DNA of 22,221 bases, from the NCBI GenBank assembly GCA_035537555.1, contig DATLMR010000040.1, forward strand, positions 1 through 22,221, read 5' to 3'. Each line of letters begins with the position of its first letter. Within the stretch, counting starts at the first letter, position 1. The notes beneath the pieces were generated by a model. That model ran no database searches. It was not told the origin of the DNA and saw nothing but the letters and a program-made list of their open reading frames with translations. Source of the stretch: DATLMR01 sp035537555 (GTDB taxonomy: Bacteria > Acidobacteriota > Blastocatellia > UBA7656). The position numbers and the translations under genes are program-made. Positions 1-7,291 of this stretch are shown piece by piece.

Positions 1-322
1 CAATTTGCTGGTTCCAATGCTGGACAGTTTCTATAATGGATTGAAGTAAGGTCATAAGGGGTAGATTCCTTTCAAGATATGGTTGTCTTGTGAAATCTAT
101 TCCCTATGACCTCTTTCTGCCAACTTTCACTTCGCACACCCACGCCTGCCTGCTGGGTCCATTCATTCTTCCAGATCGATCCCCACGGCTGCCAGCGCCA
201 AGCCTGCCGCGCTGCATAGCGCCGACACGCTTATGTCCTGTGCTTACCGTCGAGATTTCCAGAGAAGATCACGAGGGAGACGGGGTCAAGGGCTTCGCGT
301 GACAGGCAGGCTACGGATAACA
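1..322. other. Non-coding left edge, AT-richer than the rest
   Basis: No credible gene is visible here. A short open frame at 90-302 on the plus strand has no ribosome binding site and no recognisable protein character. The first ~120 bases are clearly richer in A and T than the neighbouring genes and contain a long imperfect inverted repeat (listed separately). A TATAAT lies at 32-37, but no -35 box sits at a suitable distance. The 3' end of the DUF1648 gene transcript would run into this region. I see no intrinsic terminator with a U tract. Confidence 0.6.
49..112. repeat. Imperfect inverted repeat / hairpin
   Basis: The arms 49-69 and 92-112 are 21 bases each. Read as a stem they give 17 Watson-Crick pairs, two G-U type pairs and two mismatches, around a 22-base loop (70-91). 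The outer eight bases of the left arm (AGGTCATA) pair perfectly. It could be a terminator-like structure, part of a small RNA, or the end of a small palindromic element. No transposase is nearby. Only one copy is visible, so it cannot be called a repeat family from this window. Confidence 0.5.
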
Positions 323-1420
323 CTACAACGACGATAAGGCCCAGGCCGTGAACATAAAGAGGCCGATCATATAGACCAGGTAGAGCAGGGCTCGCCGGTT
401 GCCGAGGTTTATCGTGTATCCGAGGCCAACCATCTTCTCGACGAAGACCGCCGGGTCTTCGGGGTTGAAGTAAATGAGCCCGCCGCCGTACCACCGGGCC
501 GCGTCCGTCTCTCTCTGCACGTAGACGCGCCCCGTGGCCTTCTTCGTCTTCTTATTCACTTCACTTATCCGATAAAGGAAGTGGGCCGCGCACAGCACCA
601 TCAAAAAGGCGATGATGAGCGTTGCCTTGAAGACATATGTCCGCAAAAAGCGCTCGTGCCCGGAGCCGGCCAGTATCATAGTCGTCGAAAGCGCGGTCAG
701 GAGAAGAGCGCACAAGAGGCTCATCCAGTCCATCAGCGAAACCGTGAGTTTGAGCGTCTCTTCCTTGTAGCGCAAATACTGTTCGGCGTGCTCCGCCGGA
801 AGCGTGATCTTTACTTCGAGGAGCCCTCGGGTCAGGAGCAGGAACAGCCCCTGGAGGTATACGGACATCACCGGCAAGACCAGGACCGACGAGATGCTCT
901 TGCGCGCCCAGCCGTCCACTTCGCCGCGCAAGTTCCAGTGGACCGGGATCCTCTCGGGCATGCTCGGGTAGAAGAAGTAGAGAAGTATAAATGGAATCGC
1001 GAGTATGATGATCAGTATGAGGTTAAGTAATATGCCTCGGCTCTCTTTGAGGCTTCGCGGCTTGAGCGAAAGCGCGAAGCGCTGGTTCTCGCCGCGTAAC
1101 TCAAAGGGCCTGACGCGCCTGTACGAATAGATATAGAGCGCGGTCGCCGCCACCATCATCACAAAGAACATAGCTGCGTGCGACAGGGGCTCTCGCTCGA
1201 CCAGCTGCGATAGGGCCAGCACGAGCGCCTCGCTTATGATTAGCGTGGCCGCGAGCCCCAGCCGGTAGGCGCGCAAGATTTTCCGGCCCGGGCCTTCATA
1301 AAACTCGCGCCCGACCCTGACGCCGAAGAATGCTTCCTCTCCACGCAGCACGGGCATGACCGCGAGGCCCGCCATCAATATCAGGTCTACCACCAGACGG
1401 TATATCAAAGCTGCCTTCAT
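323..1420 (-). CDS. DUF1648/DUF5808 multi-pass membrane protein
   Basis: This is a 365-residue membrane protein with roughly eight hydrophobic helices (about 5-25, 55-72, 81-100, 131-151, 178-200, 230-252, 262-285 and 345-362). The motif IPVHWNLRGEVDGWA near residue 158 is the hallmark of DUF1648, the domain found in SdpI-like immunity/signal proteins. Residues about 308-342 (WYGGGLIYFNPEDP...NLGNRRALL) match the DUF5808 pattern often found behind DUF1648. The start ATG has a GAGGT ribosome site a few bases upstream. The gene follows the GntR regulator by 87 bp on the same strand, a common pairing in which the regulator controls the membrane protein. A role in cell-envelope stress or peptide sensing/immunity is an inference; the biochemical function is unknown. 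Confidence 0.85.
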   Translation of the reverse strand: MKAALIYRLVVDLILMAGLAVMPVLRGEEAFFGVRVGREFYEGPGRKILRAYRLGLAATLIISEALVLALSQLVEREPLSHAAMFFVMMVAATALYIYSYRRVRPFELRGENQRFALSLKPRSLKESRGILLNLILIIILAIPFILLYFFYPSMPERIPVHWNLRGEVDGWARKSISSVLVLPVMSVYLQGLFLLLTRGLLEVKITLPAEHAEQYLRYKEETLKLTVSLMDWMSLLCALLLTALSTTMILAGSGHERFLRTYVFKATLIIAFLMVLCAAHFLYRISEVNKKTKKATGRVYVQRETDAARWYGGGLIYFNPEDPAVFVEKMVGLGYTINLGNRRALLYLVYMIGLFMFTAWALSSL

Positions 1421-1507
1421 TTTTACCTCGCTCTTCGACCCGCCCGCTCTCCCTCGCCCTGTCGCCCGCGGATAAAAACAGGCCGTCGCGCCGACAGGCC
1501 CCTGAGG

Positions 1508-1888
1508 TTACCGGGCCCCCTTCAGCATTCCCCGTAATTCCTCAGACACCATGCTCATGATCTCTCTGCGAGGAATCCCGGCCAGCACCAGCTGCGTGAG
1601 CGCGGTCCTGAGCGGCCCGCGCAGCTCATCTTCGGTCTTTTCGTTGATGGTAAGCGAGGCCACTACCGCCCCCGCTCCATGCCGCACCGTAATCAACCCT
1701 TCGCTTTGAAGCTCGCGGTATGCTGTCGCAATCGTGTTCAGGTTCACGCCCAGGTCGGCGGCAAGCTGCCGCACGGGAGGAAGCGCCGCCCCTTCGACCA
1801 GCTCGCCTCTGGCGATAAGAGTCTTTATCCCGTCCGCCACCTGCCGGTAAACGGGCCGCCTGTCTTCACCATCAACCGTTATGAACAT
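1508..1888 (-). CDS. GntR-family transcriptional regulator, YtrA type
   Basis: This is a 126-residue protein with an N-terminal winged helix (about residues 10-78), including PVYRQVADGIKTLIARGEL, LPPVRQLAADLGVN and NTIATAYRELQSEGLI. That is the classic GntR DNA-binding domain. Only about 45 residues follow, too few for a FadR, HutC or MocR effector domain, so it fits the short YtrA subfamily, whose C-terminal helices dimerise. The ATG at 1888 follows an AAGGGTGG ribosome site. It is first in an apparent two-gene operon with the DUF1648 membrane protein. The promoter just upstream has a GTGT-N6-ACAC element between -35 and -10, which suggests autorepression. YtrA regulators commonly control membrane proteins or ABC transporters that respond to cell-wall-active compounds; the ligand here is unknown. 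Confidence 0.9.
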   Translation of the reverse strand: MFITVDGEDRRPVYRQVADGIKTLIARGELVEGAALPPVRQLAADLGVNLNTIATAYRELQSEGLITVRHGAGAVVASLTINEKTEDELRGPLRTALTQLVLAGIPRREIMSMVSEELRGMLKGAR

Positions 1889-1905
1889 CTACCACCCTTG
1901 CCTGA

Positions 1906-1934
1906 ATTGTACGGTGTTTCTATACACTAGACAA
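1906..1934 (-). promoter_or_regulatory. Sigma-70-type promoter of the gntR operon
   Basis: On the minus strand TTGTCT (1929-1934) is separated by exactly 17 bp from TACAAT (1906-1911). Transcription would start near 1899, giving a leader of about 11 bases before the ATG at 1888. It is one of the two best promoter matches in the window. Confidence 0.7.
1914..1927. promoter_or_regulatory. Candidate GntR/YtrA operator
   Basis: GTGT and ACAC half-sites, six bases apart, lie wholly inside the 17-bp promoter spacer. GTGT/ACAC-type dyads are typical of YtrA-family operators, and a protein bound here would block RNA polymerase. The assignment to this regulator rests on position and symmetry only. 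Confidence 0.5.
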
Positions 1935-1999
1935 TCTCGAATGTCAACAGGATCTTTTGGAGAGCTTCGGATACGGCCGGCTCGCGGTGCCGGGGACTC

Positions 2000-2878
2000 T
2001 CATATTTTCTTTATGGCGACGATGCGCGGTATGCCCTGGAGGTCTTCGCGGACGTCCTCGAGCCGCCACCGGGCCGGGTCGATCATTTCCTGGACGGGGG
2101 TAAGCTGGCCGTAGCCGATCTCGCAGACGAGATGGCCTCCCTGTTTCAAGTAGGCCGGCGCATCCCGGAGCAGGCGGCGATAGAAGATCAGGCCGTCTCG
2201 ACCCGCGAACAGAGCGAGCCCGGGCTCCCAGTCCCGCACCTCGCGCTGCAAGCTGCGCCGGTCGCCTTCGGGAACGTAAGGCGGGTTTGAAGCTATGAAA
2301 TCTACTCTACCTTCGATGCCGCGACCGGAGAGAGGTTCGAGTAAGTCACCCTCGAGGAACTCGATGCGTGATTCGACGCCGTGGAGCGCGGCGTTCGAGC
2401 GCGCCACGGCGAGCGCGGGCCGGGAAATATCGGTGGCGATGACGCGGGCTCCCGGAATCTGCGCGGACAGGGCCACGGCAATGCAACCGGAGCCGGTGCC
2501 CGCGTCCGCGATGAGCGGGCCGCTTTCGCCCGCCGGTCGCGAATCCTTGAGCGCCCGCTCGATTATCCATTCGACCAGAAACTCCGTCTCGGGCCTCGGG
2601 ATCAGCACGGCCGGCGTGACCTCGAAGTCGAGGCCGAAGAACCCCTGGCGGCCCGTGATGTACTGCGCGGGCTCGCCCGAGGCGCGCCGTTCGATCATTG
2701 CGAGATAGGCTTGAAAGCGAGCCTCGTCGATCTGCTCCGACGGGCGGGTGAGCAGGTGGATGCGCTCGACATCGAGCGCGCGGCAGAGCAGGAGGCTCGC
2801 CGCGCGGCGCTCGTCGCCGATCCCGGCGGCGCCAAGCGTCCGCGCGCCCTGAGCGATTGCTTCGGCTATGGTAGTCAA
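2000..2878 (-). CDS. prmC: Peptide chain release factor N5-glutamine methyltransferase PrmC
   Basis: PrmC (HemK) methylates the glutamine of the GGQ motif of RF1 and RF2 using SAM, which speeds peptide release. The 292-residue protein shows the N-terminal helical substrate-binding domain, the LIPRPETE motif (residues 92-99), SAM motif I DAGTGSGCIA (125-134) with the acidic D150, and the catalytic NPPY at 198-201. It lies 30 bp downstream of prfA, which encodes its substrate; this gene order is widespread in bacteria. The start is taken as TTG at 2878 because an in-frame TAA lies three codons upstream and no better start follows. No strong ribosome site is visible, so translation may depend on coupling to prfA. 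Confidence 0.95.
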   Translation of the reverse strand: MTTIAEAIAQGARTLGAAGIGDERRAASLLLCRALDVERIHLLTRPSEQIDEARFQAYLAMIERRASGEPAQYITGRQGFFGLDFEVTPAVLIPRPETEFLVEWIIERALKDSRPAGESGPLIADAGTGSGCIAVALSAQIPGARVIATDISRPALAVARSNAALHGVESRIEFLEGDLLEPLSGRGIEGRVDFIASNPPYVPEGDRRSLQREVRDWEPGLALFAGRDGLIFYRRLLRDAPAYLKQGGHLVCEIGYGQLTPVQEMIDPARWRLEDVREDLQGIPRIVAIKKI

Positions 2879-2908
2879 GGCGATTTATTGAAAGGGGACT
2901 TTTTATAA

Positions 2909-3988
2909 TCAGGCCGGAGCTTGAGTATCGGCTTTCAGCTCCTGGGCCTGGTAATGCGAGACCAGAGCGTCTATCAGCTCGCCGATCGCGCCTTCCATGA
3001 AGAGGTCGAGCTGGTGCGCGGTGTAGCCTATGCGATGGTCCGTGACGCGATTGTCCTTGAAATTATATGTGCGAATCTTCTCGGAGCGGTCGCCCGAGCC
3101 GACCATGGAGCGGCGCTCGCTTGCGATCGCTTCGTGCTGCTTATCCTGTTCCATTTCGAGCAGGCGGGAGCGCAGGACTCGCATGGCCTTCTCGCGGTTC
3201 TTGATCTGCGACTTCTCGTCCTGCATCGACACGACCGTGTTCGTCGGCAGGTGAGTTATGCGGACGGCGGAGTAGGTGGTGTTGACGGACTGGCCGCCCG
3301 GACCTGAAGAACAGAAGGTGTCGATGCGGAGGTCCTTGGCGTCGATCTTGATGTCCACCTCTTCGGCCTCGGGCAAGACGGCGACCGTGACCGCCGACGT
3401 GTGAATGCGCCCGGAGGCTTCGGTCTGAGGCACGCGCTGAACGCGGTGCACGCCCGATTCGTGCTTGAGCTTCGAAAAGACTCTTTCGCCTTCGATCAGC
3501 AGAATGCCTTCCTTGATGCCTCCGATCCCGGACTCCGAAACGTCGAGCGTCTGAACGCGCCACTTCTGGCGCTCCGCGTACCGCGTGTACATTCGGAGGA
3601 TCTCCGCGGCGAAAAGGGTAGCTTCGTCTCCGCCCGTGCCCGCCCGAATCTCCAGGATGACGTTCTTTTCGTCGTTCGGGTCTCTGGGCAGCAACAGGAT
3701 CCGCAGCTCGGCTTCGACCTGGTCGCGGCGCTGTTCGAGCTCGGCAAGCTCGGCGCGGGCGAGCTCGAGCATCTCTTCGTCCTCTTCCAGCTCGAGCATC
3801 TCGCGAGTCTCTTTCGTGCCCTGGCTGAGCGACTTGAACTCGCGATATTTCGCGACCATCTCTTCGAGCTCCCTGTGCTGCCTGGCGACTTTGGTGTAGC
3901 TCTGCTGGTCCGCGAGCAACTCGGAATCGCCCAGCTGCCTTGAGAGCTCTTCGTACTTCTCTTCTATCGTGTCGAGTTTCTCGAACAT
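2909..3988 (-). CDS. prfA: Peptide chain release factor 1 (RF1)
   Basis: RF1 recognises UAA and UAG in the ribosomal A site and triggers hydrolysis of peptidyl-tRNA. The 359-residue length is standard. The codon-recognition tripeptide has the RF1 form P-x-T (PQT at 187-189, within HRVQRVPQTEASGRIHTS). The catalytic GGQ is at 231-233 in SSGPGGQSVNTTYSAVRITH. The N-terminal ~100 residues are the usual coiled-coil helical domain. The ATG at 3988 has a GAGG site six bases upstream. It sits between the DUF1385 gene (72 bp upstream) and prmC, whose product modifies Q233. No frameshift or missing key residue is seen. Confidence 0.97.
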   Translation of the reverse strand: MFEKLDTIEEKYEELSRQLGDSELLADQQSYTKVARQHRELEEMVAKYREFKSLSQGTKETREMLELEEDEEMLELARAELAELEQRRDQVEAELRILLLPRDPNDEKNVILEIRAGTGGDEATLFAAEILRMYTRYAERQKWRVQTLDVSESGIGGIKEGILLIEGERVFSKLKHESGVHRVQRVPQTEASGRIHTSAVTVAVLPEAEEVDIKIDAKDLRIDTFCSSGPGGQSVNTTYSAVRITHLPTNTVVSMQDEKSQIKNREKAMRVLRSRLLEMEQDKQHEAIASERRSMVGSGDRSEKIRTYNFKDNRVTDHRIGYTAHQLDLFMEGAIGELIDALVSHYQAQELKADTQAPA

Positions 3989-4060
3989 AAAAACCTCTGT
4001 AATCGCTCCAGGCGCCGCCCGGCCGGAGGAGGCCAGGATCGGCTTCCATAGCCCGTTTCG

Positions 4061-5170
4061 TCACGCCGCGACGGCGGCCTCCGGGGCGGGCTCCAGCTTC
4101 AACGACTCTTTGAGGGCGAAGATCGCGACTTCAAGCTGCGAATCGTCCGGCTCCCGGGTCGTCAGGTTCTGGAGCCACAGGCCGGGGCGCGTGATGATGG
4201 AGAAAAACCATTGGGCGCGACTGCGCGCCGAAGCGCGAATTATCTCGTACGAGACTCCCGCTACGACCGGAATCAGGACCACTCGCACCAGGAAATTGAA
4301 TAGCAGCGAATCGAACTTCACGATTGAGAAAGCGATTATGGAGACCAGCATTACTATCATCAGAAAGCTTGTGCCGCAGCGCGGGTGCTGGCGCTGCTTC
4401 CTCCGCGCATTCTCGACCGTGAGGTCTTCGCCCGCTTCCCACGTGTAGACGACCTTGTGCTCCGCGCCGTGATACTCGAAGACCCGGCGAATGTCGCTCT
4501 GGAACGTGAAGGTGACGATCATGATCAGAAAGAAGCTCATGCGGATCAATCCGTCGATCAGATTGAACGCGACCGAAGGCCGCACGGGATGAAGCGCCGC
4601 GCGAATCCAGGACCAGGCCTGCGCGTACCACGCGCCGTCCGTAGCCTGAGCGTGTATCGCGCCGCCGTCGAGCCATACGAAGAGCGCGTTCGTGAGCAGC
4701 AGCGGCAGCACGATGAAAAGCAGCACGTTGAATAAAAGGGCAAAGACCAGAGAGCCCGCCGCCGCGGTCGTCGATTTACCGTAGCCCTTTTCTGCCCCGG
4801 GCTCCACCTCGACGGCTTCGACGGGCGAAACGGGTCGCGCCACGCGGCCGCCCGCTCCCACGGCCAGGGCCTTCGGCGCTTCCTTGATGCCCGGCGCGCC
4901 CGACTCTTTCTCCGATTCATCGAAGGCGACCGAGGCCGAAAAGTTCAGGGCCTTGATGCCGAGGATCATGGAATGGACGAGCACCACCGCGCCGCGCAGC
5001 ACCGGCAGCTTCAATAACGGGTATCGCTCGGCGAAAGAAGGCAATCGCTCGCCCCGAGCCACGATCCGCCCGTCGGGGCGGCGCACGGCGACCGCGTACG
5101 AATGCGGCGCGCGCATCATCACCCCTTCGATGACCGCCTGCCCGCCCACTATGATTTCGGACTCTTTCAT
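4061..5170 (-). CDS. DUF1385 membrane protein
   Basis: This is a 369-residue member of the DUF1385 (COG3872) family. It carries the signature VGGQAVIEGVMMRAPHS near the N-terminus, a central acidic linker, several hydrophobic segments (two around the middle and two to three towards the C-terminus), and the conserved EYHGAEHKVVYTWE...HPRCGTSF block. The ATG at 5170 is chosen because GGAAGG lies six bases before it and the family motif starts a few residues in. A TTG 13 codons upstream is possible but its ribosome site is too close. The family has no established biochemical function, but it is found next to rpmE, prfA and prmC in many phyla. The conserved His/Cys block suggests metal binding, which is an inference. 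Confidence 0.9.
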   Translation of the reverse strand: MKESEIIVGGQAVIEGVMMRAPHSYAVAVRRPDGRIVARGERLPSFAERYPLLKLPVLRGAVVLVHSMILGIKALNFSASVAFDESEKESGAPGIKEAPKALAVGAGGRVARPVSPVEAVEVEPGAEKGYGKSTTAAAGSLVFALLFNVLLFIVLPLLLTNALFVWLDGGAIHAQATDGAWYAQAWSWIRAALHPVRPSVAFNLIDGLIRMSFFLIMIVTFTFQSDIRRVFEYHGAEHKVVYTWEAGEDLTVENARRKQRQHPRCGTSFLMIVMLVSIIAFSIVKFDSLLFNFLVRVVLIPVVAGVSYEIIRASARSRAQWFFSIITRPGLWLQNLTTREPDDSQLEVAIFALKESLKLEPAPEAAVAA

Positions 5171-5269
5171 AACCGGCCTTCCACAGCGTCGCTCGGGCGC
5201 TGATTCCAAGCTCCTCTAAGGGGCGAGCCCCCGGCCCGGAGTGGCTGCCTCTCGCCAATGGATCGATAC

Positions 5270-5288
5270 AAAAAAAACCGGTCGCCGG
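5270..5288 (-). terminator. Weak intrinsic terminator-like site after rpmE
   Basis: On the minus strand CCGG-CGA-CCGG (5288-5278) is followed at once by eight T residues (5277-5270). The four-pair stem is short, so it may give only partial termination between rpmE and the DUF1385 gene. Confidence 0.35.
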
Positions 5289-5403
5289 AGTCCGCTTACT
5301 TCGTCGCATCCGGGCTGCTCGCTGCTCTTGAAATAGGCGTCAGAGCGGTCAGCGGCCAGGGCGACCGGGCGGTCCCGGCAACCAGTTCCTTACTGTCGAT
5401 TTG

Positions 5404-5613
5404 TTAAGCTTCGGTCTTGCGTCCGTACTTGCGATTGAACCGCTCGACGCGGCCCGCGGTATCGATGAGCTTCTGCTTGCCCGTGAAGAACGGGTGGCAA
5501 TTGGAACAGATCTCAAGCCTGATCTCAGGCTTGACCGACCTCGTCTTCCAGGTCTCGCCGCACGCGCAATGCACGTCCGCTACTTGGTATTTCGGATGGA
5601 TGTCTGGCTTCAC
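5404..5613 (-). CDS. rpmE: 50S ribosomal protein L31, zinc-binding type
   Basis: This 69-residue protein of the large ribosomal subunit starts VKPDIHPKYQ, matching the usual start of L31. Cysteines at 16, 18, 36 and 39 form the zinc-binding set of the C+ (RpmE) type, with the conserved CSNCHPFFTGKQ following. The reading frame stays open further upstream, but the start is placed at the GTG at 5613: family alignment demands it, and an AGGAG lies ten bases upstream. A promoter candidate lies about 50-75 bases upstream of the start. In Zn-limited cells such L31 proteins are often replaced by a C- paralogue; none is seen here. Confidence 0.95.
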   Translation of the reverse strand: MKPDIHPKYQVADVHCACGETWKTRSVKPEIRLEICSNCHPFFTGKQKLIDTAGRVERFNRKYGRKTEA

Positions 5614-5660
5614 CTTCTCACTTGCTCCTGTAACGAATTTGTCCTCAAAAGAAACACTAA

Positions 5661-5690
5661 AGGTTAACCGATTGGCTTTGACCCTGTCAA
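5661..5690 (-). promoter_or_regulatory. Candidate rpmE promoter
   Basis: A perfect TTGACA (-35, 5685-5690 on the minus strand) is followed 18 bp later by TAACCT (5661-5666), a weak -10. The start would fall near 5654, leaving a leader of about 40 bases. The -35 is convincing; the -10 is not. Confidence 0.45.
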
Positions 5691-5728
5691 GGTTGCTCCC
5701 CGCGGCCTCCCGCCCCGCCCCCCGAGCT

Positions 5729-5765
5729 GCGGAAGGCCGCGCAATCGAAGTGCCCGGCCTTCCGC
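5729..5765. other. Perfect 10-bp inverted repeat between DUF4097 gene and rpmE
   Basis: GCGGAAGGCC (5729-5738) and GGCCTTCCGC (5756-5765) are exact reverse complements around a 17-base loop. The stem lies about 40 bases downstream of the DUF4097 stop and upstream of the rpmE promoter. No run of T follows on either strand, so it may be a Rho-type or processing boundary rather than a classical terminator. Confidence 0.5.
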
Positions 5766-5802
5766 TCAATAGAATCTGCTTAATATATCTCTAATAAGGA
5801 TA

Positions 5803-6555
5803 TTACTGCTCGCGCGAGTAGAGGAGGTTGACGTTGCCCGAGACGGACTTCATGCTCAGCTGTCGGGCGCCGGAGCCGAGGCGGGCGTGGGCCGAGCTGC
5901 CCGAGCCGTATCTCTTCTTCTTTATCTCGACAGGGAAATCCGAGGTGAGATCGCCGCTGAAGCTCGACATATCGACGTTGGCGTCGAGGCTCGACGGCAT
6001 TCGCACGTTAACGTTGCCGCTCACGGAAGAGAACTCAAGGTCGTCCGACCCGTCGAGCCGGTTCACTTCGACGTCGACGTTGCCTGAGACGCTGGTGGCG
6101 CTCACGTGGCCCGTGACCCCCTTGACCCGCACGTTGCCTGAGACGCTTGAGGCTTCCACCTTGCCCATGACGTCGAACAGGTCCACGTTGCCGCTCACCG
6201 AAGAGATGCGGTCGTATTCGAAGCGCACCGAGCGGGGAACCTGCACCTCGAAATTCACGCTCGCTTCGCAGTTGCAATTCTTGGGGTATTGGACGCCTAT
6301 TTCCACCGAGTTGCCGGTGCTCTCGTCCTCGATCTCAAGCTTATCCTGGTCGCGGCCCTTCTTGATCCCGGTGACGATGACCTCGCTGCCGTTATAGCCT
6401 TTAACCGACACGTTTCCTGATATATTACTTACGCGAATCTGACCTCCCGCGCCCAGGTTGTAAGACTTCTTGAAGTCCTGGGCCGCGGCCGTTGTAATCA
6501 TAACCAGGCTTAAGAAAGCCGATAGCGCGACGAAGCGAATGAGCGGTTTAATCAT
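5803..6555 (-). CDS. Secreted DUF4097-family beta-strand repeat protein
   Basis: This is a 250-residue protein with a clear signal peptide (positive start MIKPLIR, hydrophobic core, likely cleavage after TTAAA near residue 25). The mature part is built from short beta-strand repeats, each carrying S-G-N-V: SGN at residues 46, 121, 139, 157, 179 and 239, plus SGD at 200, with an 18-residue period in the middle. This is the pattern of DUF4097 (putative adhesin/bactofilin-like beta-helix) proteins. A cysteine pair (NCNC, 94-96) sits in the longest inter-repeat segment. It stands alone on the minus strand, divergent from the lipoprotein gene. GGAG lies 11 bases before the ATG. Function is unknown; a structural role in the envelope is an inference. 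Confidence 0.85.
   Translation of the reverse strand: MIKPLIRFVALSAFLSLVMITTAAAQDFKKSYNLGAGGQIRVSNISGNVSVKGYNGSEVIVTGIKKGRDQDKLEIEDESTGNSVEIGVQYPKNCNCEASVNFEVQVPRSVRFEYDRISSVSGNVDLFDVMGKVEASSVSGNVRVKGVTGHVSATSVSGNVDVEVNRLDGSDDLEFSSVSGNVNVRMPSSLDANVDMSSFSGDLTSDFPVEIKKKRYGSGSSAHARLGSGARQLSMKSVSGNVNLLYSREQ
6077..6147. repeat. 17-bp exact direct repeat inside the DUF4097 gene
   Basis: ACGTTGCCTGAGACGCT occurs at 6077-6093 and again at 6131-6147, 54 bp (18 codons) apart. It encodes successive SVSGNV motifs, and identity at the DNA level suggests fairly recent repeat duplication or conversion. Other SGN repeats in the gene are less similar in DNA. Confidence 0.75.
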
Positions 6556-6713
6556 CAGAGTAGTAACTCCTTTCGAGATAGTTAAATGTCGTTACGCTCA
6601 GTGAGTGACGGCTCGAATAAAAAGGTTGCAGCATTGTGGAATATTAATTTCCGCGCGTGCCGGGGCCTGGAATCGAGACGCGGCCGACGTTCGAAGATAG
6701 GAAAGAGAACAAT

Positions 6714-7079
6714 ATGGCAAGAGCTATCCTTCTCATTCTGGCTTTAACGATCATGCCCGCTTGCACCGGCGGCGCTCCGCCCCCGACTCGCGGAAACCTC
6801 CAATCGTTCAAGATCCTTTCCGAGCAGGCGGACCCTTCCGCCGGCTCGCTCACGGTCCATATACAGATAATCGAGCCCGTGTCGCGCGAGAGCGTCAGGT
6901 CGGCCGCCGAATCGGTCATCGAGAGCTTCAAGAGCCAGTACCGGAGCATTACGATCAATTCATATGCCGGGAGCTCCGGCGCGGAAGACCCGCCTTACGC
7001 CGTATCAAAGCTCGAGGGCGGGGAAGTGACGCACAAATTCAGCCCCGAATCCGGGACAACAAAAATACCCACTCATTAG
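6714..7079 (+). CDS. Small putative lipoprotein, unknown function
   Basis: This is a 121-residue protein starting MARAILLILALTIMPAC, a short lipoprotein-like signal with cysteine 17 as the likely lipidated residue. The -3 position is Met, so the lipobox is not ideal. The mature part has a proline-rich start (GAPPPTRG) and then an alternating pattern around SLTVHIQIIEPVSRESVRSAAESVIESFKSQY, consistent with a small alpha/beta domain. ATG 6714 is preferred over an in-frame upstream start at 6657 because an AGGAAAGAG stretch precedes it and the signal peptide begins there. I do not recognise a family. It is divergent from the DUF4097 gene and separated by 212 bp from the PAP2 gene. Confidence 0.6.
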   Translation: MARAILLILALTIMPACTGGAPPPTRGNLQSFKILSEQADPSAGSLTVHIQIIEPVSRESVRSAAESVIESFKSQYRSITINSYAGSSGAEDPPYAVSKLEGGEVTHKFSPESGTTKIPTH

Positions 7080-7291
7080 CATTCGTCTTTACTGACCTCT
7101 GCCGCCCGCAGTAGATAGATGTCTATTGTCGTATAAACGCGCCTGGAGATTTCGCGCGCCCGGGCGACAGTTCTCGACCTGCTTGAAATTTGCGCGGCTT
7201 TCATGCCCTCGCGGCGTGGCACGGTTCTCGCTCTACGACTGAAGGCGCGATAAACTTTATAGACTTACGCCTACGAGCTGCCGGGAGAAGA

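Noticed and set aside
90..302. 70-codon plus-strand frame at the left edge
   Set aside because: It has no ribosome site, promoter or recognisable protein feature, and it is proline-rich with odd composition.
3141..4064. 307-codon minus-strand frame overlapping prfA
   Set aside because: It is a +1/-1 shadow of prfA; its arginine-rich translation has no recognisable domain, while prfA is complete.
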